Numbered from the stretch's first letter, positions 47,583 to 60,100 are shown. The stretch: 64,000 nt of DNA from Allacma fusca (GCA_947179485.1 OX359249.1:47939415-48003414); one strand, 5' to 3'. Program-made: numbers and translations. Notes: generated from the letters alone by a model not told the origin.

Positions 47583-49166
47583 ATGCAGTTAAGCTTGCAG
47601 TTGGGCATGCAGTTAAGCATGCAGTTAAGCATGCAGTTAAGCATGCAGTTAAGCATGCAGATAAGCATGCAGTTAAGCATGCAGTTAAGTTTGCAGTTAA
47701 GCATGCAGTTAAGCATGCCGTTAGGCATGCATTTAAGCATGCAGTTAAGCATGCAGTTAAGCATGCAGTTAAGCATGCAGTTAAGCATGCAGTTAATCAT
47801 GCAGTTAAGCATGCAGTTAAGCATGCAGTTAAGTTTGCAGTTAAGCATGCGGTTAAGCATGCGGTTTAGCATGCAGTTAAATTTGCAGTTAAGCATGCGG
47901 TTAAGCATGCAGTTAAGCATGCAGTTAAGCCTGCAGTTAAGTTTGCAGTTAAGCATGCAGTTAAGCATGCAGTTAAGCATGCAGTTAGGCATGCATTTAA
48001 GCATGCAGTTAAGCATGCAGTTAAGCATGCAGTTAAGCATGCAGTTAAGCATGCAGTTAATCATGCAGTTAAGCATGCAGTTAAGCATGCAGTTAAGCAT
48101 GCAGTTATGCTTGCAGTTAAGCTTGCAGTTAAGCATGCAGTTAAGCATGCAGTTAAGCATGCAGTTATGCTTGCAGTTAAGCTTGCAGTTAAGCATGCAG
48201 TTAAGCATGCAGTTAAGTTTGCAGTTAAGCAAGTAGTTAAGCATGCGGTTAAGCATGCGGTTAAGTATGCAGTTAAGCATGCAGTTAAGCATGCAGTTAA
48301 GCTCGCAGTTAAGCTTGCAGTTAAGCATGCAGTTAAATTTGCAGTTAAGCTTGCAGTTAAGCATGCAGTTTAGCATGCAGTTAAGCATGCAGTTAAGCTT
48401 GCAGTTAAGCTTGCAGTTAAGCTTGCAGTTGAGCATGCAGTTAAGCGTGCAGTTAAGTATGCAGTTAAGCTTGCAGTTAAGCTTGCAGTTAAGCATGCAG
48501 TTTAGCATGCAGTTAAGCATGCAGTTAAGCATGCAGTTAAGATTGCAGTTAAGCATGCAGTTAAGCATGCAGTTAAGATTGCAGTTAAGCATGCAGTTAA
48601 GCATGAATTTAAACATGCAGTTAAGCATGCAGTTAAGATTGCAGTTAAGCATGTAGTTAAACATGCAGTTAAGCATGCAGTTAAGCAAGCAGTTAAGCAT
48701 GCAGTTAAGCAAGCAGTTTAGCTTGCAGTTAAGCATGCAGTTTAGCATGCAGTTAAGCATGCAGTTAAGATTGCAGTTAAGCATGCAGTTAAGCATGCAG
48801 TTAAGATTGCAGTTAAGCATGCAGTTAAGCATGAATTTAAACATGCAGTTAAGCATGCAGTTAAGATTGCAGTTAAGCATGTAGTTAAACATGCAGTTAA
48901 GCATGCAGTTAAGCATGCAGTTAAGCATGCAGTTAAGCATGCAGTTTAGCTTGCAGTTAAGCATGCAGTTTAGCATGCAGTTAAGCATGCAGTTAAGCTT
49001 GCAGTTAAGCTTGCAGTTAAGCATGCAGTTAAGCTTGCAGTTAAGCTTGCAGTTAAGCATGCAGTTAAGCATGCAGTTAAGCTTGCAGTTAAGCATGCAG
49101 TTAAGCATGCAGTTAAGCATGCAGTTAAGCATGCAGTTAAGATTGCAGTTAATTATGTAGTTAAAC
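47583..49166 (+). repeat. HOR K, copy 3 (1,584 bp = 132 monomers)
   Basis: Shorter copy. The GTGAAG/GTCAAG module present in copies 1, 2 and 4 is missing around 48,490-48,540, where the array passes directly from GTTTAGCATGCA through consensus monomers to GTTAAGATTGCA. It carries AAGCAAGTA where copies 1 and 2 have AAGAAAGTA, and a private GCCTGCA at about 47,930. Confidence 0.85.
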
Positions 49167-50570
49167 ATGCAGTTAAGCTTGCAGTTGGGCATGCAGTTAA
49201 GCATGCAGTTAAGCATGCAGTTAAGCATGCAGTTAAGCATGCAGATAAGCATGCAGTTAAGCATGCAGTTAAGTTTGCAGTTAAGCATGCAGTTAAGCAT
49301 GCCGTTAGGCATGCATTTAAGCATGCAGTTAAGCATGCAGTTAAGCATGCAGTTAAGCATGCAGTTAAGCATGCAGTTAATCATGCAGTTAAGCATGCAG
49401 TTAAGCATGCAGTTAAGTTTGCAGTTAAGCATGCGGTTAAGCATGCGGTTTAGCATGCAGTTAAATTTGCAGTTAAGCATGCGGTTAAGCATGCAGTTAA
49501 GCATGCAGTTAAGCATGCAGTTAAGTTTGCAGTTAAGCATGCAGTTAAGCATGCAGTTAAGCATGCAGTTAGGCATGCATTTAAGCATGCAGTTAAGCAT
49601 GCAGTTAAGCATGCAGTTAAGCATGCAGTTAAGCATGCAGTTAATCATGTAGTTAAGCATGCAGTTAAGCATGCAGTTAAGCATGCAGTTATGCTTGCAG
49701 TTAAGCTTGCAGTTAAGCATGCAGTTAAGCATGCAGTTAAGCATGCAGTTATGCTTGCAGTTAAGCTTGCAGTTAAGCATGCAGTTAAGCATGCAGTTAA
49801 GTTTGCAGTTAAGCAAGTAGTTAAGCATGCGGTTAAGCATGCGGTTAAGTATGCAGTTAAGCATGCAGTTAAGCATGCAGTTAAGCTCGCAGTTAAGCTT
49901 GCAGTTAAGCATGCAGTTAAGCATGCGGTTAAGTATGCAGTTAAGCATGCAGTTAAGCATGCAGTTAAGCTCGCAGTTAAGCTTGCAGTTAAGCATGCAG
50001 TTAAATTTGCAGTTAAGCTTGCAGTTAAGCATGCAGTTTAGCATGCAGTTAAGCATGCAGTTAAGCTTGCAGTTAAGCTTGCAGTTAAGCTTGCAGTTGA
50101 GCATGCAGTTAAGCGTGCAGTTAAGTATGCAGTTAAGCTTGCAGTTAAGCTTGCAGTTAAGCATGCAGTTTAGCATGCAGTTAAGCATGCAGTTAAGCTT
50201 GCAGTTAAGCATGCAGTTAAGCATGCAGTTTAACATACAGTTAAGCATGCAGTGAAGCATGCAGTGAAGCATGCAGTTTAGCATACAGTTAAGCATACAG
50301 TGAAGCATGCAGTCAAGCATGCAGTTTAGCATGCAGTTAAGCATGCAGTTAAGATTGCAGTTAAGCATGCAGTTAAGCATGCAGTTAAGATTGCAGTTAA
50401 GCATGCAGTTAAGCATGAATTTAAACATGCAGTTAAGCATGCAGTTAAGATTGCAGTTAAGCATGTAGTTAAACATGCAGTTAAGCATGCAGTTAAGCAA
50501 GCAGTTAAGCATGCAGTTAAGCAAGCAGTTTAGCTTGCAGTTAAGCATGCAGTTTAGCATGCAGTTAAGC
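49167..50570 (+). repeat. HOR K, copy 4 (incomplete, about 1.4 kb)
   Basis: Follows copy 3 at an offset of 1,584 bp to about 49.9 kb. There it gains a private tandem duplication of seven monomers (84 bp), repeating the GCGG, GTTAAGTATGCA and GCTCGCA stretch at about 49,835-50,000. It keeps the GTGAAG/GTCAAG module (about 50,228-50,325). After the GTTAAGCAAGCA monomers it leaves the HOR order at about 50,570. Confidence 0.82.
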
Positions 50571-53279
50571 ATGTAGTTAAGCTTGCAGTTAAGCTTGCAG
50601 TTAAGCATGCAGTTAAGCATGCAGTTAAGCTTGCAGTTATGCTTGCAGTTAAGCATGCAGTTAAGCATGCAGTTAAGCTTGCAGTTAATCATGCAGTTAA
50701 GCATGCAGTTAAGCATGCAGTTAAGATTGCAGTTAAGCATGTAGTTAAACATGCAGTTAAGCTTGCAGTTGAGCATGCAGTTAAGCATGCACTTAAGCAT
50801 GCAGTTATGCATGCAGTTAAGCATGCAGTTAAGCATGCAGTTAAGCATGCAGTTAAGTTTGCAGTTAAGCATGCAGTTAAGCATGCAGTTAGGCATGCAT
50901 TTAAGCATGCAGTTAAGCATGCAGTTAAGCATGCAGTTAAGCATGCAGTTAATCATGCAGTTAAGCATGCAGTTAAGCATGCAGTAAAGCATGCAGTTAT
51001 GCTTGCAGTTAAGCTTGCAGTTAAGCATGCAGTTAAGCATGCAGTTAAGTTTGCAGTTAAGCAAGTAGTAAAGCATGCAGTTAAGCATGCGGTTAAGTAT
51101 GCAGTTAAGCATGCAGTTAAGCTCGAAGTTAAGCTTGCAGTTAAGCATGCAGTTAAATTTGCAGTTAAGCTTGCAGTTAAGCTTGCAGTTAAGCATGCAG
51201 TTTAGCATGCAGTTAAGCATGCAGTTAAGCTTGCAGTTGAGCATGCAGTTAAGCATGCAGTTAAGTATGCAGTTAAGCATGCAGTTAGGCATGCAGTTAA
51301 GCATGCGGTTAGGCATGCAGTTAAGCATGCAGTTAAGCATGCAGTTAAGCATGCAGTTAAGCATGCAGTTAAGCATGCAGTTAAGCATGCAGTTATGCTT
51401 GCACTTAAGCTTGCAGTTAAGCATGCAGTTAAGCATGCAGTTAAGCATGCAGTTAAGTTTGCAGTTAAGCATGCGGTTAAGCATGCGGTTAAGCATGCAG
51501 TTAAATTTGCAGTTAAGCACGCGGTTAAGCATGCAGTTAAGCCTGCAGTTAAGCTTGCAGTTAAGCTTGCAGTTAAGCATGCAGTTTAGCATGCAGTTAA
51601 GCATGCAGTTAAGCTTGCAGTTAAGCATGCAGTTAAGCATGCAGTTTAGCATACAGTTAAGCATGCAGTGAAGCATGCAGTGAAGCATGCAGTTTAGCAT
51701 ACAGTTAAGCATGCAGTTAAGCATGCAGTTAAGCATGCAGTTAAGCTTGCAGTTAAGCTTGCAGTTAAGCATGCAGTTAAGCATGCAGTTAAGCATGCAG
51801 TTAAGCATGCAGTTAGGCATACAGTTAGGCATACAGTTAAGCACGCAGTTAAGCATGCAGTTAAGTATGCAGTTAAGCTTGCAGTTAAGCTTGCAGTTAA
51901 GCATGCAGTTTAGCATGCAGTTAAGCATGCAGTTAAGCTTGCAGTTAAGCATGCAGTTAAGCATTTAGTTTAGCATACAGTTAAGCATGCAGTGAAGCAT
52001 GCAGTGAAGCATGCAGTTTAGCATACAGTTAAGCATGCAGTGAAGCATGCAGTCAAGCATGCAGTTTAGCATGCAGTTAAGCATGCAGTTAAGATTGCAG
52101 TTAAGCATGCAGTTAAGATTGCAGTTAAGCATGCAGTTAAGATTGCAGTTAAGCATGCAGTTAAGCATGCAGTTAAGATTGCAGTTAAGCATGTAGTTAA
52201 ACATGCAGTTAAGCATGCAGTTAAGATTGCAGTTAAGCATGTAGTTAAACATGCAGTTAAGCATGCAGTTAAGCATGCAGTTAAGCATGCAGTTAAGCAT
52301 GCAGTTAAGCATGCAGTTAAGCATGCAGTTTAGCTTGCAGTTAAGCATGCAGTTTAATATGCAGTTAAGCATGCAGTTAAGCTTGCAGTTAAGCTTGCAG
52401 TCAAGCATGCAGTTAAGCTTGCAGTTAAGCTTGCAGTTAAGCATGCAGTTAAGCATGCAGTTAAGCTTGCAGTTAAGCATGCAGGTAAGCATGCAGTTAA
52501 GCTTGCAGTTAAGCATGCAGTTAAGCATGCAGTTAAGCATGCAGTTAAGATTGCAGTTAAGCATGTAGTTAAACATGCAGTTAAGCTTGCAGTTGAGCAT
52601 GCAGTTAAGCATGCACTTAAGCATGCAGTTAAGCATGCAGTTAAGCATGCAGTTAAGCATGCAGTTAAGCATGCAGTTAAGCATGCAGTTAAGTTTGCAG
52701 TTAAGCATGCAGTTAAGCATGCAGTTAGGCATGCATTTAGGCATGCAGTTAAGCATGCAGTTAAGCATGCAGTTAATCATGCAGTTAATCATGCAGTTAA
52801 GCATGAAGTTAAGCATGCAGTTAAGCATGCAGTTATGCTTGCAGTTAAGCTTGCAGTTAAGCATGCAGTTAAGCATGCAGTCAAGTTTGCAGTTAAGCAA
52901 GTAGTTAAGCATGCAATTAAGCATGCGGTTAAGCATGCAGTTAGGCATACAGTTAAGCATGCAGTTAAGCATGCAGTTAAGCATGCAGTTAAGCTTGCAG
53001 TTAAGCATGCAGTTAAGCATGCAGTTAAGCATGCAGTTAAGCATGCAGTTAAGCATGCAGTTAAGCATGCAGTTAAGCTTGCAGTTAAGCATGTAGTTAA
53101 ACATGCAGCTAAGTTTGCAGTTAAGCATGCAGTTAAGCATGCAGTTAAGCTTGCAGTTAAGCTTGCAGTTAAGAATGCAGTTTACCATGCAGTTAAGCAT
53201 GCAGTTAAGCTCGCAGTTAAGCTTGCAGTTAAGCATGCAGTTAAGCTTGCAGTTAAGCATACAGTTAAGCATGCAGTTA
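50571..53279 (+). repeat. Mosaic satellite region; 50.75-52.39 kb repeated at 55.87-57.5 kb
   Basis: The stretch 50,750-51,970 follows 55,875-57,100 at an offset of about 5,124 bp (427 monomers), and 52.0-52.39 kb follows 57.1-57.5 kb at about 5,112-5,136 bp. Markers are GCTCGAAGTTAAG (about 51,121), GTTAAGCATGCGGTTAGG, GCTTGCACTTAAG (about 51,407), paired GCGG monomers, GTTAAATTTGCA, GCATTTAGTTTAGC (about 51,961), GTTTAATATGCA and GCAGGTAAGC (about 52,482). GTTTACCATGCA (about 53,180) begins a type also seen near 60.07 and 61.09 kb. Confidence 0.78.
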
Positions 53280-54827
53280 AGCATGCAGTTAAGATTGCAG
53301 TTAAGCATGTAGTTAAACATGCAGTTAAGCTTGCAGTTGAGCATGCAGTTAAGCATGCACTTAAGCATGCAGTTAAGCATGCAGTTAAGCATGCAGTTAA
53401 GCACGCAGTTAAGCATGCAGTTAAGTTTGCAGTTAAGCATGCAGTTAAGCATGCAGTTAGGCATGCATTTAAGCATGCAGTTAAGCATGCAGTTAAGCAT
53501 GCAGTTAATCATGCAGTTAATCATGCAGTTAAGCATGCAGTTAAGCATGCAGTTAAGCATGCAGTTATGCTTGCAGTTAAGCTTGCAGTTAAGCATGCAG
53601 TTAAGCATGCAGTTAAGTTTGCAGTTAAGCAAGTAGTTAAGCATGCAGTTAAGCATGCGGTTAAGCATGCAGTTAAGCATGCAGTTAAGCATGCAGTTAA
53701 GCATGCAGTTTAGCTCGCAGTTAAGCATACAGTTTAATATGCAGTTAAGCATGCAGTTAAGCTTGCAGTTAAGCTTGCAGTCAAGCATGCAGTTAAGCTT
53801 GCAGTTAAGCTTGCAGTTAAGCATGCAGTTAAGCATGCAGTTAAGCTTGCAGTTAAGCATGCAGGTAAGCATGCAGTTAAGCTTGCAGTTAAGCATGCAG
53901 TTAAGCATGCAGTTAAGCATGCAGTTAAGCATGCAGTTAAGCATGCAGTTAAGCATGCAGTTAAGCATGCAGTTAAGCATGCAGTTAAGCAATCAGTTAA
54001 GCATGCAGTTAAGCATGCAGTTAAGTTTGCAGTTAAGCATGCGGTTAAGCATGCGGTTAAGCATGCAGTTAAATTTGCAGTTAAGCTTGCAGTTAAGCAT
54101 GCAGTTAAGCATGCAGTTAAGCATGCAGTTAAGCATGCAGTTAAGCTTGCAGTTAAGCATGCAGTTAAGCATGCAGTTAAGCTTGCAGTTAAGCATGCAG
54201 TTAAGCATGCAGTTAAGCATGCAGTTAAGATTGCAGTTAAGCATGTAGTTAAACATGCAGTTAAGCTTGCAGTTGAGCATGCAGTTAAGCATGCACTTAA
54301 GCATGCAGTTATGCATGCAGTTAAGCATGCAGTTAAGCATGCAGTTATGCATGCAGTTAAGCATGCAGTTAAGCATGCAGTTAAGCATGCAGTTAAGTTT
54401 GCAGTTAAGCATGCAGTTAAGCATGCAGTTAAGCATGCAGTTAAGCATGCAGTTAAGCATGCAGTTAAGCATGCAGTTAATCATGCAGTTAAGCATGCAG
54501 TTAAGCATGCAGTTAAGCATGCAGTTATGCTTGCAGTTAGGCTTGCAGTTAAGCATGCAGTTAAGCATGCAGTTAAGTTTGCAGTTAAGCAAGTAGTTAA
54601 GCATGCAGTTAAGCATGCGGTTAAGTATGCAGTTAAGCATGCAGTTAAGCATGCAGTTAAGCATGCAGTTATGCTTGCACTTAAGCTTGCAGTTAAGTAT
54701 GCAGTTAAGCATGCAGTTAAGCATGCAGTTAAGCATGCAGTTAAGTTTGCAGTTAAGCATGCGGTTAAGCATGCGGTTAAGCATGCAGTTAAATTTGCAG
54801 TTTAGCATACAGTTAAGCATGCAGTGA
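53280..54827 (+). repeat. HOR L, left copy (about 1.55 kb)
   Basis: Order-matched to 61,230-63,058, roughly 7,955 to 7,980 bp away. Shared markers are GCACGCA, GTTAATCATGCA pairs, GTTATGCTTGCA, AAGCAAGTA, GTTTAATATGCA, GTCAAGCATGCA, GCAGGTAAGC, double GCGG, GTTAAATTTGCA, GTTATGCATGCA pairs (about 54,310 and 54,346) and GCTTGCACTTAAG (about 54,677). A private GCAATCAGTTAAG lies at about 53,990 and GTTAGGCTTGCA at about 54,538. Confidence 0.78.
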
Positions 54828-56899
54828 AGCATGCAGTTAAGCATGCCGTTAGGCATGCATTTAAGCATGCAGTTAAGCATGCAGTTAAGCATGCAGTTAA
54901 GCATGCAGTTAAGCATGCAGTTAAGCATGCAGTTAAGCATGCAGTTAAGCATGCAGTTAAGCATGCAGTTAAGTTTGCAGTTAAGCATGCGGTTAAGCAT
55001 GCGGTTTAGCATGCAGTTAAATTTGCAGTTAAGCATGCGGTTAAGCATGCAGTTAAGCATGCAGTTAAGCATGCAGTTAAGTTTGCAGTTAAGCATGCAG
55101 TTAAGCATGCAGTTAGGCATGCATTTAAGCATGCAGTTAAGCATGCAGTTAAGCATGCAGTTAAGCATGCAGTTAAGCATGCAGTTAATCATGCAGTTAA
55201 GCATGCAGTTAAGCATGCAGTTAAGCATGCAGTTATGCTTGCAGTTAAGCTTGCAGTTAAGCATGCAGTTAAGCATGCAGTTAAGTTTGCAGTTAAGCAA
55301 GTAGTTAAGCATGCGGTTAAGCATGCGGTTAAGTATGCAGTTAAGCATGCAGTTAAGCATGCAGTTAAGCTCGCAGTTAAGCTTGCAGTTAAGCATGCAT
55401 ATAAATTTGCAGTTAAGCTTGCAGTTAAGCATGCAGTTTAGCATGCAGTTAAGCATGCAGTTAAGCTTGCAGTTGAGCATGCAGTTAAGCGTGCAGTTAA
55501 GTATGCAGTTAAGCATGCAGTTAAGCATGCAGTTAAGCATGCAGTTAAGCATGCAGTTAAGCTTGCAGTTTAGCATTTAGTTAAACATGCAGTTAATTTT
55601 ACATATAACCATGCAGTTAAGCATGCAGTTAAGCTTGCAGTTAAGCTTGCAGTTAAGCATGCAGTTTAGCATGCAGTTAAGCATGCAGTTAAGCTTGCAG
55701 TTAAGCATGCAGTTAAGCATGCAGTTTAACATACAGTTAAGCATGCAGTGAAGCATGCAGTGAAGCATGCAGTTTAGCATACAGTTAAGCATACAGTGAA
55801 GCATGCAGTCAAGCATGCAGTTTAGCATGCAGTTAAGCATGCAGTTAAGATTGCAGTTAAGCATGCAGTTAAGCATGCAGTTAAGATTGCAGTTGAGCAT
55901 GCAGTTAAGCATGCACTTAAGCATGCAGTTATGCATGCAGTTAAGCATGCAGTTAAGCATGCAGTTAAGTTTGCAGTTAAGCATGCAGTTAAGCATGCAG
56001 TTAGGCATGCATTTAAGCATGCAGTTAAGCATGCAGTTAAGCATGCAGTTAAGCATGCAGTTAAGCATGCAGTTAATCATGCAGTTAAGCATGCAGTTAA
56101 GCATGCAGTTAAGCATGCAGTTATGCTTGCAGTTAAGCTTGCAGTTAAGCATGCAGTTAAGCATGCAGTTAAGTTTGCAGTTAAGCAAGTAGTTAAGCAT
56201 GCAGTTAAGCATGCGGTTAAGTATGCAGTTAAGCATGCAGTTAAGCTCGAAGTTAAGCTTGCAGTTAAGCATGCAGTTAAATTTGCAGTTAAGCTTGCAG
56301 TTAAGCTTGCAGTTAAGCATGCAGTTTAGCATGCAGTTAAGCATGCAGTTAAGCTTGCAGTTAAGCTTGCAGTTAAGCTTGCAGTTGAGCATGCAGTTAA
56401 GCATGCAGTTAAGTATGCAGTTAAGCATGCAGTTAGGCATGCAGTTAAGCATGCAGTTAAGCATGCGGTTAGGCATGCAGTTAAGCATGCAGTTAAGCAT
56501 GCAGTTATGCTTGCACTTAAGCTTGCAGTTAAGCATGCAGTTAAGCATGCAGTTAAGCATGCAGTTAAGTTTGCAGTTAAGCATGCGGTTAAGCATGCGG
56601 TTAAGCATGCAGTTAAATTTGCAGTTAAGCATGCGGTTAAGCATGCAGTTAAATTTGCAGTTAAGCATGCGGTTAAGCATGCAGTTAAGCATGCAGTTAA
56701 GCTTGCAGTTAAGCTTGCAGTTAAGCATGCAGTTTAGCATGCAGTTAAGCATGCAGTTAAGCATGCAGTTTAGCATACAGTTAAGCATGCAGTGAAGCAT
56801 GCAGTGAAGCATGCAGTTTAGCATACAGTTAAGCATGCAGTTAAGCATGCAGTTAAGCATGCAGTTAAGCTTGCAGTTAAGCTTGCAGTTAAGCTTGCA
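54828..56899 (+). repeat. Mosaic satellite region related to HOR K and to 50.7-52 kb
   Basis: Opens with GCCGTTAGGCATGCATTTAAG and the double-GCGG/GTTTAGC/GTTAAATTTGCA order typical of HOR K (54,840-55,430). It then has GCATATAAATTTGCA (about 55,396), GTTAATTTTACATATAACC (about 55,593) and the GTGAAG/GTCAAG module (about 55,740-55,815). From about 55,870 it repeats the 50.75-kb segment. It differs from HOR K by lacking GTTGGGCATGCA. Confidence 0.75.
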
Positions 56900-58399
56900 G
56901 TTAAGCATGCAGTTAAGCATGCAGTTAAGCATGCAGTTAAGCATGCAGTTAGGCATACAGTTAGGCATACAGTTAAGCACGCAGTTAAGCATGCAGTTAA
57001 GTATGCAGTTAAGCTTGCAGTTAAGCTTGCAGTTAAGCATGCAGTTTAGCATGCAGTTAAGCATGCAGTTAAGCTTGCAGTTAAGCATGCAGTTAAGCAT
57101 GCAGTTTAGCATACAGTTAAGCATGCAGTGAAGCATGCAGTGAAGCATGCAGTTTAGCATACAGTTAAGCATGCAGTGAAGCATGCAGTCAAGCATGCAG
57201 TTTAGCATGCAGTTAAGCATGCAGTTAAGATTGCAGTTAAGCATGCAGTTAAGATTGCAGTTAAGCATGCAGTTAAGCATGCAGTTAAGATTGCAGTTAA
57301 GCATGTAGTTAAACATGCAGTTAAGCATGCAGTTAAGATTGCAGTTAAGCATGTAGTTAAACATGCAGTTAAGCATGCAGTTAAGCATGCAGTTAAGCAT
57401 GCAGTTAAGCATGCAGTTAAGCATGCAGTTAAGCATGCAGTTTAGCTTGCAGTTAAGCATGCAGTTTAATATGCAGTTAAGCATGCAGTTAAGCTTGCAG
57501 TTAAGCTTGCAGTCAAGCAAGTAGTTAAGCATGCAGTTAAGCATGCGGTTAAGCATGCAGTTAAGCATGCAGTTAAGCATGCAGTTTAGCTTGCAGTTAA
57601 GCATGCAGTTTAATATGCAGTTAAGCATGCAGTTTAATATGCAGTTAAGCATGCAGTTAAGCTTGCAGTTAAGCTTGCAGTCAAGCATGCAGTTAAGCTT
57701 GCAGTTAAGCTTGCAGTTAAGCATGCAGTTAAGCATGCAGTTAAGCTTGCAGTTAAGCATGCAGTTAAGCATGCAGTTAAGCTTGCAGTTAAGCATGCAG
57801 TTAAGCATGCAGTTAAGCATGCAGTTTAGCATGCAGTTAAGCATACAGTTAAGCATGCAGTTAAGCATGCAGTTAAGCATGCAGTTAAGCATGCAGTTAA
57901 GTTTGCAGTTAAGCATGCGGTTAAGCATGCGGTTAAGCATGCAGTTAAATTTGCAGTTAAGCATGCAGTTAAGCATGCAGTTAAGCATGCAGGTAAGCTT
58001 GCAGTTAAGCATGCAGTTAAGCATGCAGTTAAGTTTGCAGTTAAGCATGCGGTTAAGCATGCGGTTAAGCATGCAGTTAAATTTGCAGTTAAGCATGCGT
58101 TTAAGCATGCAGTTAAGCATGCAGTTAAGCTTGCAGTTAAGCATGATGTTAAGCATGATGTTAAGCATGATGTTAAGCTTGCAGTTAAGCTTGCAGTTAA
58201 GCATGCAGTTTAGCATGCAGTTAAGCTTGCAGTTAACCATGCAGTTAAGCTTGCAGTTAAGCATGCTGTTAAGCATGCAGTTAAGCATGCAGTTAAGCAT
58301 GCAGTTAAGTATGCAGTTAGGCATACAGTTAGGCATACAGTTAAGCATGCAGTTAAGCATGCAGTTAAGCATGCAGTTAAGCTTGCAGTTAAGCATGCA
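56900..58399 (+). repeat. HOR J, copy 1 (1,500 bp = 125 monomers)
   Basis: Direct tandem partner of 58,400-59,898. Ordered markers are a GGCATACA pair, GCACGCA, GTTAAGTATGCA, the GTGAAG/GTCAAG module, GTTAAGATTGCA monomers, GTCAAGCAAGTA, GCGG, GTTTAATATGCA twice, GCAGGTAAGC, GCGTTTAAG, three GTTAAGCATGAT-type monomers, GTTAACCATGCA, GTTAAGCATGCT and a GGCATACA pair. Only isolated differences from copy 2 were seen, for example GTATGCA at about 58,311 where copy 2 has GCATGCA. Confidence 0.87.
58141..58176 (+). repeat. Triple GCATGATG variant cluster
   Basis: Three successive monomers carry GATG in place of GCAG. The cluster recurs at 59,640-59,675 and 60,660-60,695 and was not seen elsewhere. 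Spacings of 1,499 and 1,020 bp match HOR J and HOR M, so all three descend from one cluster. Confidence 0.92.
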
Positions 58400-59898
58400 G
58401 TTAAGCATGCAGTTAAGCATGCAGTTAAGCATGCAGTTAAGCATGCAGTTAGGCATACAGTTAGGCATAAAGTTAAGCACGCAGTTAAGCATGCAGTTAA
58501 GTATGCAGTTAAGCTTGCAGTTAAGCTTGCAGTTAAGCATGCAGTTTAGCATGCAGTTAAGCATGCAGTTAAGCTTGCAGTTAAGCATGCAGTTAAGCAT
58601 GCAGTTTAGCATACAGTTAAGCATGCAGTGAAGCATGCAGTGAAGCATGCAGTTTAGCATACAGTTAAGCATGCAGTGAAGCATGCAGTCAAGCATGCAG
58701 TTTAGCATGCAGTTAAGCATGCAGTTAAGATTGCAGTTAAGCATGCAGTTAAGATTGCAGTTAAGCATGCAGTTAAGCATGCAGTTAAGATTGCAGTTAA
58801 GCATGTAGTTAAACATGCAGTTAAGCATGCAGTTAAGATTGCAGTTAAGCATGTAGTTAAACATGCAGTTAAGCATGCAGTTAAGCATGCAGTTAAGCAT
58901 GCAGTTAAGCATGCAGTTAAGCATGCAGTTAAGCATGCAGTTTAGCTTGCAGTTAAGCATGCAGTTTAATATGCAGTTAAGCATGCAGTTAAGCTTGCAG
59001 TTAAGCTTGCAGTCAAGCAAGTAGTTAAGCATGCAGTTAAGCATGCGGTTAAGCATGCAGTTAAGCATGCAGTTAAGCATGCAGTTTAGCTTGCAGTTAA
59101 GCATGCAGTTTAATATGCAGTTAAGCATGCAGTTTAATATGCAGTTAAGCATGCAGTTAAGCTTGCAGTTAAGCTTGCAGTCAAGCATGCAGTTAAGCTT
59201 GCAGTTAAGCTTGCAGTTAAGCATGCAGTTAAGCATGCAGTTAAGCTTGCAGTTAAGCATGCAGTTAAGCATGCAGTTAAGCTTGCAGTTAAGCATGCAG
59301 TTAGCATGCAGTTAAGCATGCAGTTTAGCATGCAGTTAAGCATACAGTTAAGCATGCAGTTAAGCATGCAGTTAAGCATGCAGTTAAGCATGCAGTTAAG
59401 TTTGCAGTTAAGCATGCGGTTAAGCATGCGGTTAAGCATGCAGTTAAATTTGCAGTTAAGCATGCAGTTAAGCATGCAGTTAAGCATGCAGGTAAGCTTG
59501 CAGTTAAGCATGCAGTTAAGCATGCAGTTAAGTTTGCAGTTAAGCATGCGGTTAAGCATGCGGTTAAGCATGCAGTTAAATTTGCAGTTAAGCATGCGTT
59601 TAAGCATGCAGTTAAGCATGCAGTTAAGCTTGCAGTTAAGCATGATGTTAAGCATGATGTTAAGCATGATGTTAAGCTTGCAGTTAAGCTTGCAGTTAAG
59701 CATGCAGTTTAGCATGCAGTTAAGCTTGCAGTTAACCATGCAGTTAAGCTTGCAGTTAAGCATGCTGTTAAGCATGCAGTTAAGCATGCAGTTAAGCATG
59801 CAGTTAAGCATGCAGTTAGGCATACAGTTAGGCATACAGTTAAGCATGCAGTTAAGCATGCAGTTAAGCATGCAGTTAAGCTTGCAGTTAAGCATGCA
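58400..59898 (+). repeat. HOR J, copy 2 (1,499 bp)
   Basis: Second copy, one base short because of the 11-bp monomer at 59,300. A private GCATAAAG occurs at about 58,467 where copy 1 has GCATACAG. Similarity continues to about 59,950. Confidence 0.87.
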
Positions 59899-60100
59899 GT
59901 TAAGCATGCAGTTAAGCATGCAGTTAAGCATGCAGTTAAGCATGCAGTTAAGCATGCAGTTAAACTTGCAGTTAAGCATGTAGTTAAACATGCAGCTAAG
60001 TTTGCAGTTAAGCATGCAGTTAAGCATGCAGTTAAGCTTGCAGTTAAGCTTGCAGTTAAGCATGCAGTTTACCATGCAGTTAAGCATGCAGTTAAGCTTG
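59100..60100 (+). repeat. HOR M, copy 1 (about 1.0 kb)
   Basis: Matches 60,101-61,103 at an offset of 1,020 bp (85 monomers) from about 59,400 on, and about 1,007 bp before the phase-shift site. It reuses the second half of HOR J: GTTTAATATGCA, double GCGG, GCAGGTAAGC, GCGTTTAAG, the triple GCATGATG cluster, GTTAACCATGCA, a GGCATACA pair, GCATGTA-GTTAAACATGCA and GCAGCTAAG. Confidence 0.8.
59300..59310 (+). other. Phase-shift site 4: 11-bp monomer GTTAGCATGCA
   Basis: One A is lost from a consensus monomer. The homologous monomer in HOR J copy 1 (57,800-57,811) is intact, so this deletion arose after the 1,500-bp duplication and is independent of the other three. Confidence 0.95.
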
